Source: Osedax fenrisi
Lineage: Eukaryota; Annelida; Polychaeta; Sabellida; Siboglinidae
Length of the DNA: 64,000 bases
Assembly: GCA_964019155.1 (NCBI GenBank)
Contig: OZ025243.1
Location: forward strand, 19,327,533 to 19,391,532
Direction of reading: 5' to 3'
The notes below the pieces were generated by a model. The model made no database searches. It saw only the letters and a list, made by a program, of their open reading frames with translations, and had not been told where the DNA came from. Shown here piece after piece: positions 34,148 to 46,321 of the stretch. The first letter of the stretch is position 1; the number at the start of each line of letters is the position of its first letter. Both the position numbers and the translations under genes were made by a program.

Positions 34148-35909
34148 CTGTAAATGTGAGGGTGGCTTATACGTAATGCTTTGAGGGTGAGAGAGAGAGG
34201 GGTAGATAGAGAGAGACGGTAGAAGATAAAGAGAGATAGGTAAATACAGAGAGAAATAGAAATATAAAGAGAGATATATAGATAGTGATAGGGAGATAGA
34301 GAGAGGGAGAAATATTTAAAGTATTACTTTCATACTATCTGATGAGAAAGTGAAAGAGGGACATAATACTTTCTAATGAGATATATATATATATATATTA
34401 CATACATGGCATTTTCTTTAAAGTTAGTTTGGATTTAATATTCATTAAAATTTAATGAAAAAGGTTATTTATATTTTAATTATTAAACAAAATAAAATAT
34501 TAGTTAGGAATGATTATGGCATATGTTTGTAGTAACAAACAATAAATAAATATATCATATTTATATTGAATATTATGATGCAATAATCCATATATATATA
34601 TACATTACTACAATATGTAGTATTAAATAATGGTTATCAAGGATTTATAATTAAGTGTTATCAAATTAATTTCCTTTTATTTGGCTATATTATTTATTTT
34701 TAAAATCTTTCAAATTCCATTTGTTCTTAATTGTGTTATTAATATAATAACATCTTAGTTAGTCTATGGTAGTCAGGTTTGATTATATTATATATATACA
34801 AATATATATGATTTAAAAAATTATATTTGATACAAAATAAAGCATTATATGTGTAAATTATAACTTATATGCTTGTATTCAAAAATGTAATTCTAACTTA
34901 TTATGTTATATATTTTTTCTAAATATATTGAATATCTGTAGTAAAAATAAATTATTAAAAATGTTATCATTAATAATACGATTGTGAACAATCATTATTC
35001 CCAGTACTTAGGGTTTAAATTTATTTTATTATTTCTTTTTTTTATTACATTTAACTTGAATATATATTTATTTGTTCAAATTTTGTATTATATTTTATAT
35101 ATCAAAATTATACGAATTCATATATAATATCTATCTAATGTTAATTATATTATATTTAATATTATTCATATAAATATATATATATAACATAATAATAGTG
35201 AACAATATAAATTAATTTATCTGACATTTATTTATTATGAATTGTTTAAAATGCATATTTTATAAGTTATATTTTGTTTGAAAAATAATTTAAACACAAT
35301 TTGAAACATGATATTTTATATATTTTTAATTTATAATAATTTGATCTTAAAAAATGCGAATACTTAAACCAATTTATATATATTTGATAAATATTACGAA
35401 CATATTATTTTGTATTACTATTCGATAATCATTAATTAATATTGATAAAATAAAAAATAAATAATATATCATTCTTATAAAACAATTAATTATATGTTTA
35501 GATATATCATTTTTTGATAGCTATCATAATTTTTAAAATATTGGTATCAGTCACACTACACTTGTCTCAACTAAACTTAAACAGTCCTATTATAATTCAC
35601 TTTATTTAATATAATTATTAAAAAATAATACATGATATATTAATTTAGATTAGTAAACATATATGTTAACAACATTGTCGCTCAAAGAATTATTGAAGTT
35701 TATAATTTCACATAATGCATTAATTAAATTAATATTAATTGTTCTACAAAAAATACTATTATCCAACAAAGTAAAATAAGAAATTTATTATAAAAAAAGT
35801 ATTTATTGAAAAAGTATTTAGTAAGATTTACAAACAAATTAAATATCACTTTTTTATATAAATTATGTTACAATTAACCTTCAAATATAAATTGTAATCA
35901 TTTAAATTG

Positions 35910-35958
<49 letters not shown>

Positions 35959-38900
35959 ATTAGTATAAATTTGAGGCCACACTTTAGGCTGTGAATATAC
36001 GTGCTAATTTACAAATAATAATTGTGGTATTTATAGAACAAAATTTTTTGTATATATTTGAATATATGTAAATGCGTGTGTTTCGAGTGAATATTCACAA
36101 GCATCACCTCAGCTAACACATGAATAGAGCTAACACATCACCTCAGCTACACATCACCTCAGCTAACACATCACCTCAGCTACACATGAACATTCTTACA
36201 ACTCTGCTAACCTGAGGATGTTTCGCTAAGTCGAATTCTTCTCCGTATCTATAAATAGAATTAATTATTATTTAAAATTATATATATATATATAGTAATT
36301 AAATAAGTGAAGATGAGAGTATACATGTATTATATCATATAGTATATATTATATACATATTGTAATAAATAAATAATGTATAATATTTATATATTCGTAT
36401 AAGATTTGTGTATGATTTGTACAATACCCAGTGTTGATTAGCATGGTATAACCTACATTAACAACTAACAAAGCCCACACAATACGCTAAAACCACTAGT
36501 ATGTTTATAACAACTATTAAAAACTATTATTTCTGAGGTATAATTAATTGTTTATAACAATTGTTAATTTTAATAATTTAGTTATTTATTACATTTTTGT
36601 TTCGTATCTTTTTTGCATATTATTTCATTTTATAATTGTATGTTTATATTAAGGGGGGAGGCTAATTAATGCAATAAACTATATATCTATCTATCTATTG
36701 CATTTATTATTTATATTAGTAAATAATAAAAAAAAATAAAATGATATATTATAAACGCTTAGTACTAAAATGCTTTAATCAATTAAATGTGAATATACGT
36801 ATACTAGTATTACGTATACATTAATAATGTAAATATCGTTTGTTATTATACAAATAGTTATTTATAACTAATACTTTACGTAAATGTAATAATTGTAACC
36901 GAGCCCTTTCCTTACTTATGTCTGCGATGTTGCTATACATTACGCATACTGTACACATACAATACACATACATTTCACATACTTACATTGCACTGTTCGT
37001 TTGCATCAATCATCATCTTAATATTAAACTTCTTCTAAACTTATATTAAACATACAATTTATTAAGTTTGAAAAATTATACGGAAACTTTTGATTAATAT
37101 TACATTTAAACGACCTATGGAATTTAACTAGTGTGATTTATAAACAATAACATAGCGATGGATTACATCACGATCATGGGTTACATCTCTGGAAAGCGAT
37201 TTCTGATACACGCTTAGGATTAATAGAAATATGTACATCCAAGTCGGATCTATACTCTACGATATAGGCATTCTGTGAAAGTAAACTATGTTTCTAGTTA
37301 TATGATCAAATTATCAGATTAATTGTTTTTAAATATATGTAAACATAAAAAAGCTTCATGTTTTATCAAAAAGTATATTATAATCATTGCATATAATCAT
37401 TATTATAATCATAATCATTTTAATAAATGTTGAGAACACAATTAAATAAAATAATTATATTTTTATAATTAAAATGATCATGAATATAATTTATGAAATT
37501 CTAACCCTTTTGCTGTGATTTTGAAATTCTCTAAATCGAATTTCGTAATGACCACTTTCTGTAGTAAAGGAATGAACAATAATCAATATAATCGTCAAAT
37601 GAAGATATATATAAATATCATATATATATATGTTGTGTAGGCCGATTCTACTGCGTGAAGCACACGGCGATTGGGTTGATTCAACAATACCGGTTTTACG
37701 GTTTATTAAAGGAATCTCAATGGCAATAATAATGCTTAATAAATATTACATTATCTGAACTGATCAATTGATTAAACTCAACTCGGTATTCAACTGATTA
37801 AACTCAACTGATGATTATAATAATATCGCGTGATGCAAGCGGGCGGGCGCCAGAAACCTAGTGCAGCGCGCATACGCACATCTCTACATATATAAATATC
37901 ATATATTGTTATTTTTTTTATTTTGGGAGTCCTTTCATCCCATCCAGGAACATAGATAAAGTTTTCATTTATAACCATATATGGCTCTAATGTCCCTTCG
38001 AAGCTGCTCTCATGTTTAGGCATTCATGGTTTTAACGATAGCCGATCATTTATTTATACACAATTATATAAGATCACTTCTAAATAATATTTTAAGACCT
38101 ATTTTAATGGTCCGAACGAGGCTTGAACACGCATCCTATTGCCGGTGTGGCTGACGCCTTAGCCAATTGAAAAAGTTATTATATATATATATACAAATTA
38201 ATAATATATATTAATTTAAAAATATGGTTTTAGTGTAAAATATTAATATTGATTTATTAATACTGAAATAAATATAAAACTATTCTATTAATATTACAAT
38301 AATTATTGCAAGTATTTTAAATTTTATGAATATAATTAAAAATAAATAAATTATGAAATAATCATTTCTGCATATATTATTTTATATTTTTTCGTATAAT
38401 GTTCTCAAAGATTTTTCTAAGAAAAGATATAACACTTATGCGAACTTATTAAATACGATTTTGTACATAAAAAATGAACAGAGCTTCTATATTGAGTTAA
38501 TTTTCGGAACTATGTGTTGTTTATAATATAAATTTGTATCAACCTATACACTTTTGAAATGGAAAAAAAATTATTTAAATTATTATTTGATATTCGTTCA
38601 TAACTGATATATAACATATATTTTAAATGATATACAATCTATGAGGTGAGTAAAAGCTAACTTATATTGCATGTCATTTAATCGGACAATTAAAACATTA
38701 ATGTATGAAAATCTCATCAAACCAAAATCTATTTCAGTGATTTCGATACTACAGCTAGCAGTGAGAAAGATTTTATTAATTACATTATATAGATTATGTC
38801 TTTGTTTCGCAAAATATTTTATAGTATATTAAAAAATAAAAAATAGAATACAAATTATAAAAAAAGGCATATGAATTAAGATGAATGTGATTATTATTAT

Positions 38901-39655
38901 GATACTATATTTTTTAAATTAAATATATTTGTGTGATTCAAATTGCTAAACCAAAATATGATGAGGTAAAATAATGATTTTATTAATGAAAAATAATTTA
39001 AACAAAGACTACCATTTATAATTATTATTTTAAATATAAAAATAGTATATAAAATATGAAAATAATTGTATTATATAAATAATGATATATGATATAATAC
39101 AATTTTTAATTATTAATAGTTAATAGTTATTGCTATATAATTGTTAATAGTTATAAAAATATTTAGAAAAGTATAACTTAACATAAAATAGACAAATAAA
39201 TATATATATTGAGACTAGTATATAAATTAAATGAATATTATGATCAATTACAAAGTTAGCTTCATTATTAGGGAATACTGAAGATATAGAAAGGAGGGTA
39301 ACATTAGTGGGTACAATAGACGAATATAACAAGTCATTAGATATAGCAGATAATAAAAATCTTAACATCAAGTGTGACATCATTGTATTTCTATAGAATT
39401 TCTAAAGCCCATACCTCACCAATACTATCTAACAATGTTTCCGAATATATTTTCAGTAAAAAACTCGACAATTTCATATTCCTGTACCCATACTTGTCAT
39501 TGACAACCGACAATATCTTTAGAAAGTCATTTAAAAACATTTCTAAAGTCAGATGACATTGTTGAAATGTTTATTACACTAAATTAAAATAACAGAAACA
39601 CAATAAATGAGGGTATTAAAACTAACATCAACTAATACTTACTATACAGAATTAA

Positions 39656-39703
<48 letters not shown>

Positions 39704-42700
39704 GCTGAGAAGATGATTCATTAAACATAATAAAGTAATAGTAAATAACAAATTATTTTAAATTATATTAAATAATTTTATTTTATTCACTGATCATATA
39801 AAATACTGTTTTTATCCAAAAAAGATGTAGCGCTTTTTAAAAACACACAATAATATTAACTTTATTTCTAAATTTTATAATATAAATGTTAATATCTTAT
39901 ATATCTTATATAAATAATAATATCTTAGGAAACATTGCCTGATAGTTTTGATGTGGTAAGGCTTACATAATAATGCACATACTCACGTAGTTAATAGGGG
40001 GGGGGGGCACCGTGTTCATCTAAACAATGCATTTTAGCTCTATCTTACAATGATAATGATAAATAACTAATAGAGATAATTACTTAATTATTCAACAGAT
40101 ATTTTCCTCCATCACAAATATTCTATCTTTATATGAATATAGTTAATTTAAATTGGTGTACAGAAATAGTCTCAATTAGTTAAATATTTATTATTTTATT
40201 GTAAGATTATAATCATTTATTTAATTAATATAAAATATAATAATAAATCCAATAGGATTCATATTTTAGAAATTTATAAATAAGATACTAAACATGGAAA
40301 ATATGTAATACAAAATTATTGTTAAAATAAAAATATTAAACATAATTTACCTTGCGCCTCTCTCCTTAATACAAATATATTATTATTTTTAAATATAATA
40401 TGATTGGTTACATCTAAAAAAATCATAAACTTACTTAAGGGTACTTAATATCGCCATGAATAAATTCGTTAAAATCGGAAAAAAATAATTTTTTAAAATA
40501 TTATGTACTATTGATTACGATATATTATTTAGTAACTATGAACAAATTATCTAGGCAATCAATTTAAAATAGTATAAAAAGCATCTTTTAAATAATACCT
40601 CTTACCTTTTTAAAATAAATTATTTATTTTGAAATCTACATTTAAAACTAATATAAATTGTTATATAATGTTCAAAAATATATTAAGATAAGATAACATA
40701 CCTATTACTTTATAATATTGATTTTATATTAGCTAAATACATAATTGTATTACTTTATAATTTATTTTAATTGTATTGAATTTATTTATTGTTGACTTTT
40801 CAAATGCGATTTACTCGGAATAAATTGTGTTGTTATGTTTGTGTATATAAATGAGTGATTAGATAAAATTACTGAAGCGATCCACCTAAGATATTTTGCT
40901 ATATATAAATAACATATGTATGCACAATTCCAGAGACAATTTTATCAAATATAATTATGATATATAGGATTTTAAATTAGTGAAAAAATAAAATAAAAGT
41001 ATGTTTATTATTATACATGTAAAATATTTATTTTAAATGTTGTTGTCTCTAGGATTATATATATCCTTTTTACATAATAAAAAATAATTTTTAAATTCAA
41101 TGAAGATGTTTTTAGAAACACTCAATACACAGATGACATGCGTTCCCTATCTCTATACATGTAAATTCAACAAAATGGCCGTCCCATTGGGATATTCCCT
41201 TAATTAAGGACAAGTTATGTGTGTTATATTTAGATATGAAGTTATAGAAATAGATTCTACAAATATTAAATGTATTGATATACAGTTTTATATATTACTT
41301 GTAAATATATTTGCAATAGATTTTAAAATGTTATTATTATTATTATTATTTATGACTCAACATAAAGATGTTTCCGTTATATTTAAGATATGACTAACAT
41401 ATAGTTTTGTTTAAACATGTAAAACTATTTTAATAATATTCTATTTAAATAATATATGCATTACGATAGATAATAAACAGGGTCGATTATATAAATGTGC
41501 GTATTTCTAATGCGGCCTAATATCGCTATAAGTCAATTACAACCAAAACAAGAATTTACATGGGGAGGTCATGCGAGGTCACGCAGGTCATACAAGGTCA
41601 CACACACTAACGCAGGGTATGAAGTACGGTTCCGCGGAGAACAGGAACAGAAACTCGTCGAGGAAATGGTAAACCAGCGACTGCATGTCTTCTCCTGCGT
41701 ATTAGGTTGTTAGGTTAAGGGGTGTTTATTACGTTAGGCACGTCAGGGTGACAGTTTCTCAATGGTATACATCTTGTGTGGTATTAAATTAGATTAATAT
41801 ATATATATATATAATATGAAATTATATACTTATGTAATATGAAGTACAATCGATAAGTAATCAGTCAAATGTTATATTATTTAGGCCGTAGTTAATTAAC
41901 AGATATTAATTCTTATTATTATAGCATCGATAGATATATATATATATATATATATATATTAAACTCTATATTAAACTCTATATTAAACTCTATTATAGTT
42001 ATATACATACAAATATATAAACATACACATATACATACATACTGTATACACCGTACGGCTGACATACACAACCCTAGTGGTTATGCAATAGGGGTGTAAA
42101 GCGAGGCTACAAGTGATGTTAGTGTTCCCCAGTGACATCAACATCACATGACCTACGGGGAGCCATAGCGGGTGCACTGGTACCTAAGTTACCCTACTCC
42201 ATGGCAACGTCACTGTGGGGCGGTAACCTTCAATCTCGAGGGTTTGCTCCTCCAGCATCTCTACGGTGTCTATCTCGGTCATGTAGCCAAACATCGACAC
42301 GCACAACTATGTCAGGTGTGGGGCGAGGGTAATTGTTATTAATTATATATATATATATATATTGATTGAATTAAATTAAAGATAGTTTATTGAGTACAGA
42401 CAAAACAATATAATTTCTTCTCAAAAGAGAGTTCCAGGTATTATTACGTAATCTAAGCCCACAAAGAGGGTTATATATATGTAGTTAATATATAGGATGC
42501 ATGGTTAACTAATGATTAATAAGTAATGCTAATGAAGACGGTTTTCTATCCGTTGATAGAACTATCCTCACTTAAGTTAATAACAGTTGCATCGTAACCT
42601 TGCAATGTTTGCTGTACATTGATGTACGAGATAGCATAATGAACGAAGAATTGGTAAGTCGGGGCCAAGTGGGTCGTTAATAAGTGGGGTAGGCTATATA

Positions 42701-44818
42701 GGTCTAATGTATTGGCCTAACTTGACCATTAGCTGACCATTAACTGAGCGTGGTCATTCTAGGTAATATACATGACATGAACGTGATCAAAGCTAGTAGT
42801 CAGATGTTAAGATGCTACTTTATTATTAATGTAATAGTAGCATGGGCTAATATACATGCGATGTTGGCGAGCTATGATCTCAGTAGACCAGTGGTCAATA
42901 GCGTGTATTACATCACTCGTAATAGTACGTAATCGAAGTTAGATTAACCTGTTCGAAAGCTTCCTGCAGATTGTCACCCCCTTAAAGTAGCTAGAGTTAA
43001 GGTAATACAGCATAGATAATGTAGACTCTTGTATCGTATTGTAGTATTCAATATTATACAGTGTGCGTATAGAAATATAAATAATAAAATCTACTACTAT
43101 GGTCATTGTTCAGTTAGTAAGTCTTGACAGCGACGTACACTTGGGTAAAGATCTAACTAAGTTTGTACCCGAGACAAATAGTTCCATTACGGATATTTAA
43201 CGAAGGTATACTGCAGTGACGGCAGACATATATAAACTAACATTAAAATATATATATATATTAAAATATATCAATAGTCGATAGATATTCACTAAATATT
43301 TTAATATATATATAACAATAATTGATACAATATAAGTATGATTAACGGAAGGTATCGGTGAGATAAATACTGAGCATTAGGAATTATTTACTATACTATA
43401 ATGTAGGTATATATATATATATATATATATATAGTTTCTTCATTTTTGTAGAAAAGGATACATGAATGTAATCTGTAAAAAAATTACAAATATTAAATTA
43501 ATTAAAATTTGTATTAATATATATATATATTATGTATATACACATTAATACATAATGTATACATTTATAAATAATATACACTTCTTATATTATGCATATA
43601 TAAATTAATTTTAAACTAAATAAAATACTATATTTATTAAGCGGGTTTCACACTGCCTCGAATAGTTCATTTACATTCGAATAATTCGAATCGAATGTAT
43701 TCGAATAGAATATTATAATGCATTATGGGAAATTACCTTCGAATATTCGAAGCGTTCTATTAATATTCGAAGCGTTCTATTAATATTCGAATCGAATTTA
43801 AAATTCAGCTTGTTGAATTTCTGTGTATATTCGAATTAATTCGAATCAAATATCAGAATGCATTATTACTTTCATTGTTTCATCAATGATATTTGATATC
43901 GTTTAAAGCCCTACCCTAAACATGGTTTTAAGCGAAACTAGAGAGGAACCAGTAGCTAGGAAATGCAAAGTTACGACTAGTCTCATTTTCGGGAGATATA
44001 CATTTTCTAAAATTAGTATCAATTTTCTGTATTTTATTCCGTATTTTATTTAATATAAATGTAAATGTGATATAGTCCATACGGATAGACTTTTTGAACT
44101 GGTCTGGATCCTCTCTAGCTTGCTCCATTATTGTTCTAAATGCTCCACCGAATTCACTCTCGCGGTTTTTCAGCCTGTCATACTGCCATTAACGCCGTCC
44201 TTCTATTGCTCTTATATATTCATAATTACAGCTTTGCAGAAGCATAAACATAAATATAGATTCCTCATCCATGGTGCGAAAATTAAGTATTATATGATAA
44301 AATAAAGTAAAGTTAAATTTCAAATTTATTTTAATATAAACATGTATAATCATTTATAATCATTGTATAACAAAATAATTCAATTCGAATTTAAAAAATA
44401 ATTCGTAGCAATGTGAAACGATTCAAAATATTCTATTCGAATACACTCAATTCGAATTATTCGAAGGTAAATGAACTATTCGAGGCAGTGTGATACCCGC
44501 TTTAGTAACAATATATGACATAATGCCATTAATTATATGCCATTATATGCCATTAATTATATGCCATTAATTAGTTTTTATTTAATTATCATTAGTATGT
44601 TCATTACATAAATATGGCTGACTATTTATAATTAGCTAATATATAAAAATAAACATTAACTTATGAAAATACACATATAAAATCAATGATTATAAAATAA
44701 TGAATAATCTAAATAAATATTAATTCTTAATTAATGAATAACTATTACGCAATAATTATTACGCAATAACTATTACGTAATCATCGTACTAACTGAACAT
44801 CAGCAGGATGATCTAAAT
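34058..44818 (-). CDS. ZBTB8OS: Archease (ZBTB8OS-like), 6 clear exons, first exon(s) not found
   Basis: Archease is a small metal-binding cofactor that lets the RtcB-type tRNA ligase complex turn over; it acts in tRNA splicing and RNA ligation. Exons on the minus strand, 5' to 3': 44783-44818, 42949-42980, 42228-42306, 41612-41694, 36212-36248, 34058-34147. They encode in order LDHPADVQL, GDNLQEAFEQ, MFGYMTEIDTVEMLEEQ, EDMQSLVYHFLDEFLF, YGEEFDLAKHPQ and GSEVKAITYS...IFVIIDI-stop. Each block matches human archease in order, with compatible phases. The Asp of LDH and the last Asp of IIDI, expected metal ligands, are kept. Still missing are the N-terminal exon(s), which must end in phase 1 with T, and the exon for the EVKVLSID...LRSIG segment. 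One intron seems to start with GA rather than GT. The gene is convergent with the receptor gene; its introns hold a PIF/Harbinger element and other MITEs. Confidence 0.85.
34175..34330. repeat. GA-rich purine tract
   Basis: GAGAGA/GATAGA-type sequence of about 150 bp with few interruptions. On the minus strand it is a CT-rich tract just upstream of the last archease acceptor (34148), so it may act as an extended pyrimidine tract. Confidence 0.8.
34331..36100. other. Archease last intron, nothing recognised
   Basis: Extremely AT-rich sequence with a TA run at 35915-35955. No mobile element ends or exon-like stretches were seen. Confidence 0.55.
36117..36190. repeat. Short tandem repeat ACACATCACCTCAGCT
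   Basis: Three to four copies of ACATCACCTCAGCT(A)ACAC lie about 25 bp downstream (minus-strand sense) of archease exon 7's donor. Confidence 0.8.
36212..36248 (-). CDS. ZBTB8OS: Archease exon 7 (GEEFDLAKHPQ)
   Basis: This 37-nt exon lies between tatttatag and gttagc. One base completes the previous codon, then YGEEFDLAKHPQ, the equivalent of WGEEFSLSKHPQ. It joins in phase 0 to GSEVKAITYS of the last exon. Confidence 0.85.
37237..37256 (-). CDS. Candidate archease microexon (SIDPTW), weak
   Basis: A 20-nt stretch lies between the acceptor tatatcgtag and the donor gtacat. Read in the required phase it encodes SIDPTW and ends in two bases that join exon 7 as Ile. The S-I-D matches VLSIDRQ of human archease. 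About a dozen expected residues would be missing, so chance similarity is likely. Confidence 0.2.
37905..38175 (-). mobile_element. tRNA-derived SINE, copy 3
   Basis: On the minus strand the head reads TGGCTAAGGCGTCAGCC (A box) and GTTCAAGCCTCG (B box). It is followed by the shared body and a tail of T/A-rich sequence. This is the most intact head of the three. It sits in an archease intron. Confidence 0.75.
38406..38820. mobile_element. CAAAGATTTT-family MITE, copy at 38.4 kb
   Basis: The left end CAAAGATTTTTCTAAGAAAA is followed by GATATAACACTT; the interior has TATGTGTTGTTTATAAT and GATTTCGATACTAC. The right end is decayed (TTTGTTTCGCAAAATATTTT). It lies in an archease intron. Confidence 0.75.
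38821..41611. other. Archease intron, mostly featureless
   Basis: AT-rich, a TA run at 39659-39700 and a G11 run near 39999. A 59-codon open stretch on the minus strand (39391-39570), with motifs NDKYGYRNMKLSSFLLKIYS and LLDSIGEVWALEIL, looks protein-like but has no family I recognise. Confidence 0.4.
41612..41694 (-). CDS. ZBTB8OS: Archease exon 5 (HFLDEFLF block)
   Basis: The acceptor is aatacgcag and the donor CCCTGC before gttagt. It encodes GEDMQSLVYHFLDEFLF, then LFSAEPYFIPC. Human: GDDLQSLLFHFLDEWLYKFS...FFIPR. It starts in phase 1 and ends in phase 0. Confidence 0.88.
42228..42306 (-). CDS. ZBTB8OS: Archease exon 4 (MFGYMT block)
   Basis: The acceptor is cctgacatag and the donor GAAG before gttacc; phase 0 to 1. 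It encodes LCVSMFGYMTEIDTVEML, then EEQTLEIE. Human archease reads CAMAMFGYMTDTGTVEPL in the same place. Confidence 0.87.
42949..42980 (-). CDS. ZBTB8OS: Archease exon 3 (GDNLQEAFEQ)
   Basis: This 32-nt exon lies between actttaag and gttaat. It starts with GG (end of the Trp codon) and encodes GDNLQEAFEQ, matching GDTLEEAFEQ of human archease; it ends in phase 0. Confidence 0.82.
43640..44501 (-). mobile_element. PIF/Harbinger element, 862 bp, TTA TSD, transposase remnant
   Basis: Ends AGCGGGTTTCACACTGCCTC and its near-perfect inverse are flanked by TTA at 43637-43639 and 44502-44504. The arms continue with TTCGAATAATTCGAAT repeats. The minus strand from about 44190 to 43928 encodes NRESEFGGAFRTIM, then EDPDQFKKSIRMDYITFTF and KIDTNFRKCISPENE. 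This pattern recalls the N-terminal part of PIF/Harbinger transposases. The DDE domain is missing. It sits in an archease intron. Confidence 0.85.
44783..44818 (-). CDS. ZBTB8OS: Archease exon 2 (metal-binding LDH block)
   Basis: The acceptor is taatttacag. The first two bases AT complete a Tyr codon, then LDHPADVQLVR and one base T. Human archease has YLDHTADVQLHAW here. The T plus GG of the next exon restores the Trp, so length and frame match only if the intron starts with gattac. The nearest GT donor (gtacga, 7 bp earlier) breaks the frame. Confidence 0.72.
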
Positions 44819-45192
44819 CTGTAAATTAATTATTAAATTATTAAAGGCATATTAAATATTGAATGTATACAATATTATATAATACCAAGGACAGGAAATA
44901 TTATCCCTATCTCTGCAATGGTAACTTTTTGTACTCCAAAATAGATAGTTTTCAGTGATATATTTAATCATATATAAATAAAGTCAAATAAATTTCAATG
45001 ACACTCAAAATTATAATATATTTGTAAAATAAATATATATTCATTTTTTTGAATATATATAATTATATAAATATTTTATTACAATTACAAATTTATTTAT
45101 AAATTCATTTTGGATTGAACGATTTTTTACTAATTATTAAAGTCAATATTCCAAATAATATAATGTGTATTACATTATATTATTAATAATAA

Positions 45193-45405
45193 TTGTATAT
45201 TTGATTATTTCATATATTAGCATTGTGTATGCATTATGGCCACGAGTACACATTTGTATATAGTATTTTAATCAATGTAAAAACTAGTTTTTAAATTAAT
45301 TATTTAAATATAAATATATTAAAATAATAATTTATTATATTCAAATGTGTACTCGTGGCCATAATGCATACATAATGCTAATATATGAAATAATCAAATA
45401 TACAA
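45193..45405. mobile_element. Foldback MITE with 64-bp inverted arms
   Basis: Arms 45193-45256 and 45342-45405 are inverted copies with one visible mismatch, joined by an AT-rich spacer of about 85 bp. Arms hold GCATTATGGCCACGAGTACA. Nearly the whole element is arm. Confidence 0.85.
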
Positions 45406-45455
45406 TAAAAGTTTATTAAATTATGCATTATCAGATATCCTTGATACTATTATAC

Positions 45456-45892
45456 CAAAGATTTTCTAAGGAAATATATAACTCTCATGTGAAATCGTGT
45501 AATTCTATCTTGTATACAAAAACCAACAGCACCACCTATATAGACTCAATTTTCTAACTATGTGTTGTTTATAATTTAAATTCGTATCAACCAAGCACTT
45601 TTAAAATGAAAAATAATATGCTTTAAATTATTATATGTATTATGAAAACTAAGTTTTCATTACTAATATATAACAAAGTAATAGGATATGTTTGGTTAAA
45701 ATGCTATAAATATCTATGTGGCGAGTAAAAGCCAATTTATATTGCATGTAATTTAATAGAGCAATGAAAACATTGTGGTATGCAAATCGCGGCAAATCTA
45801 AATAGATTTCGATACTGCTGATAGCAGCTGGATGTATGAATACTAATTACGTTGCGTAGATAGTGTTATATCTTTGCTTAAAAAAATCTTTG
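45456..45892. mobile_element. CAAAGATTTT-family MITE, copy at 45.5 kb
   Basis: Ends CAAAGATTTTCTAAGG and, inverted, CAAAGATTTTTTTAAGCAAA; the next blocks (ATATAACTCTC and GTGTTATATC) are also inverted. The middle shares TATGTGTTGTTTATAAT and GATTTCGATACT with copies at 38406 and 56503. No coding frame. Confidence 0.8.
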
Positions 45893-46272
45893 ATTATACT
45901 ATATAATTAATATTATAATATTTATATAGTTACTATTATAATAAGTATAGTAAATATAGAATATAATAAAAATTTATAATTTATATTAAAAATAAAATTT
46001 ATATTCAATTATATATCAATATATTATTATATTTAATTATTAAATATACTATTAATTTTTATAATTATTATTATTATAATTAATATAATTTATAATAGTC
46101 AATGAATAAATGTCAACATTAAACTATAGAGGGCTCTAATTATTTCAAAGTAATATTGTAATCCATGTAATCGGATTGTAATATATAGCACTTTATTATA
46201 TTTTAAAATAGAGTATATATCTCTAGATGTATATCAAAGATTCTGTGAATATAACACTTCTTATCTACGCAG

Positions 46273-46321
<49 letters not shown>

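Noticed and set aside
37160..37272. Larger minus-strand exon (NAYIVEYRSDLDVHISINPK) between tttcacag and gtaacc
   Set aside because: Does not align with archease, and its donor phase does not match exon 7; kept only the 20-nt subsegment as a weak candidate.
38101..38175. tRNA gene on the minus strand
   Set aside because: A and B boxes are present but no full cloverleaf; the same head is joined to the SINE body found at two other sites.
39999..40010. G11 homopolymer as a regulatory G-quadruplex
   Set aside because: A single G run without partners nearby; no basis for a four-stranded motif.
41495..41713. Plus-strand open frame over 41495-41713
   Set aside because: It is the shadow of archease exon 5, which lies on the minus strand with clear homology.
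42132..42332. Plus-strand open frame over 42132-42332
   Set aside because: Shadow of archease exon 4 on the minus strand.
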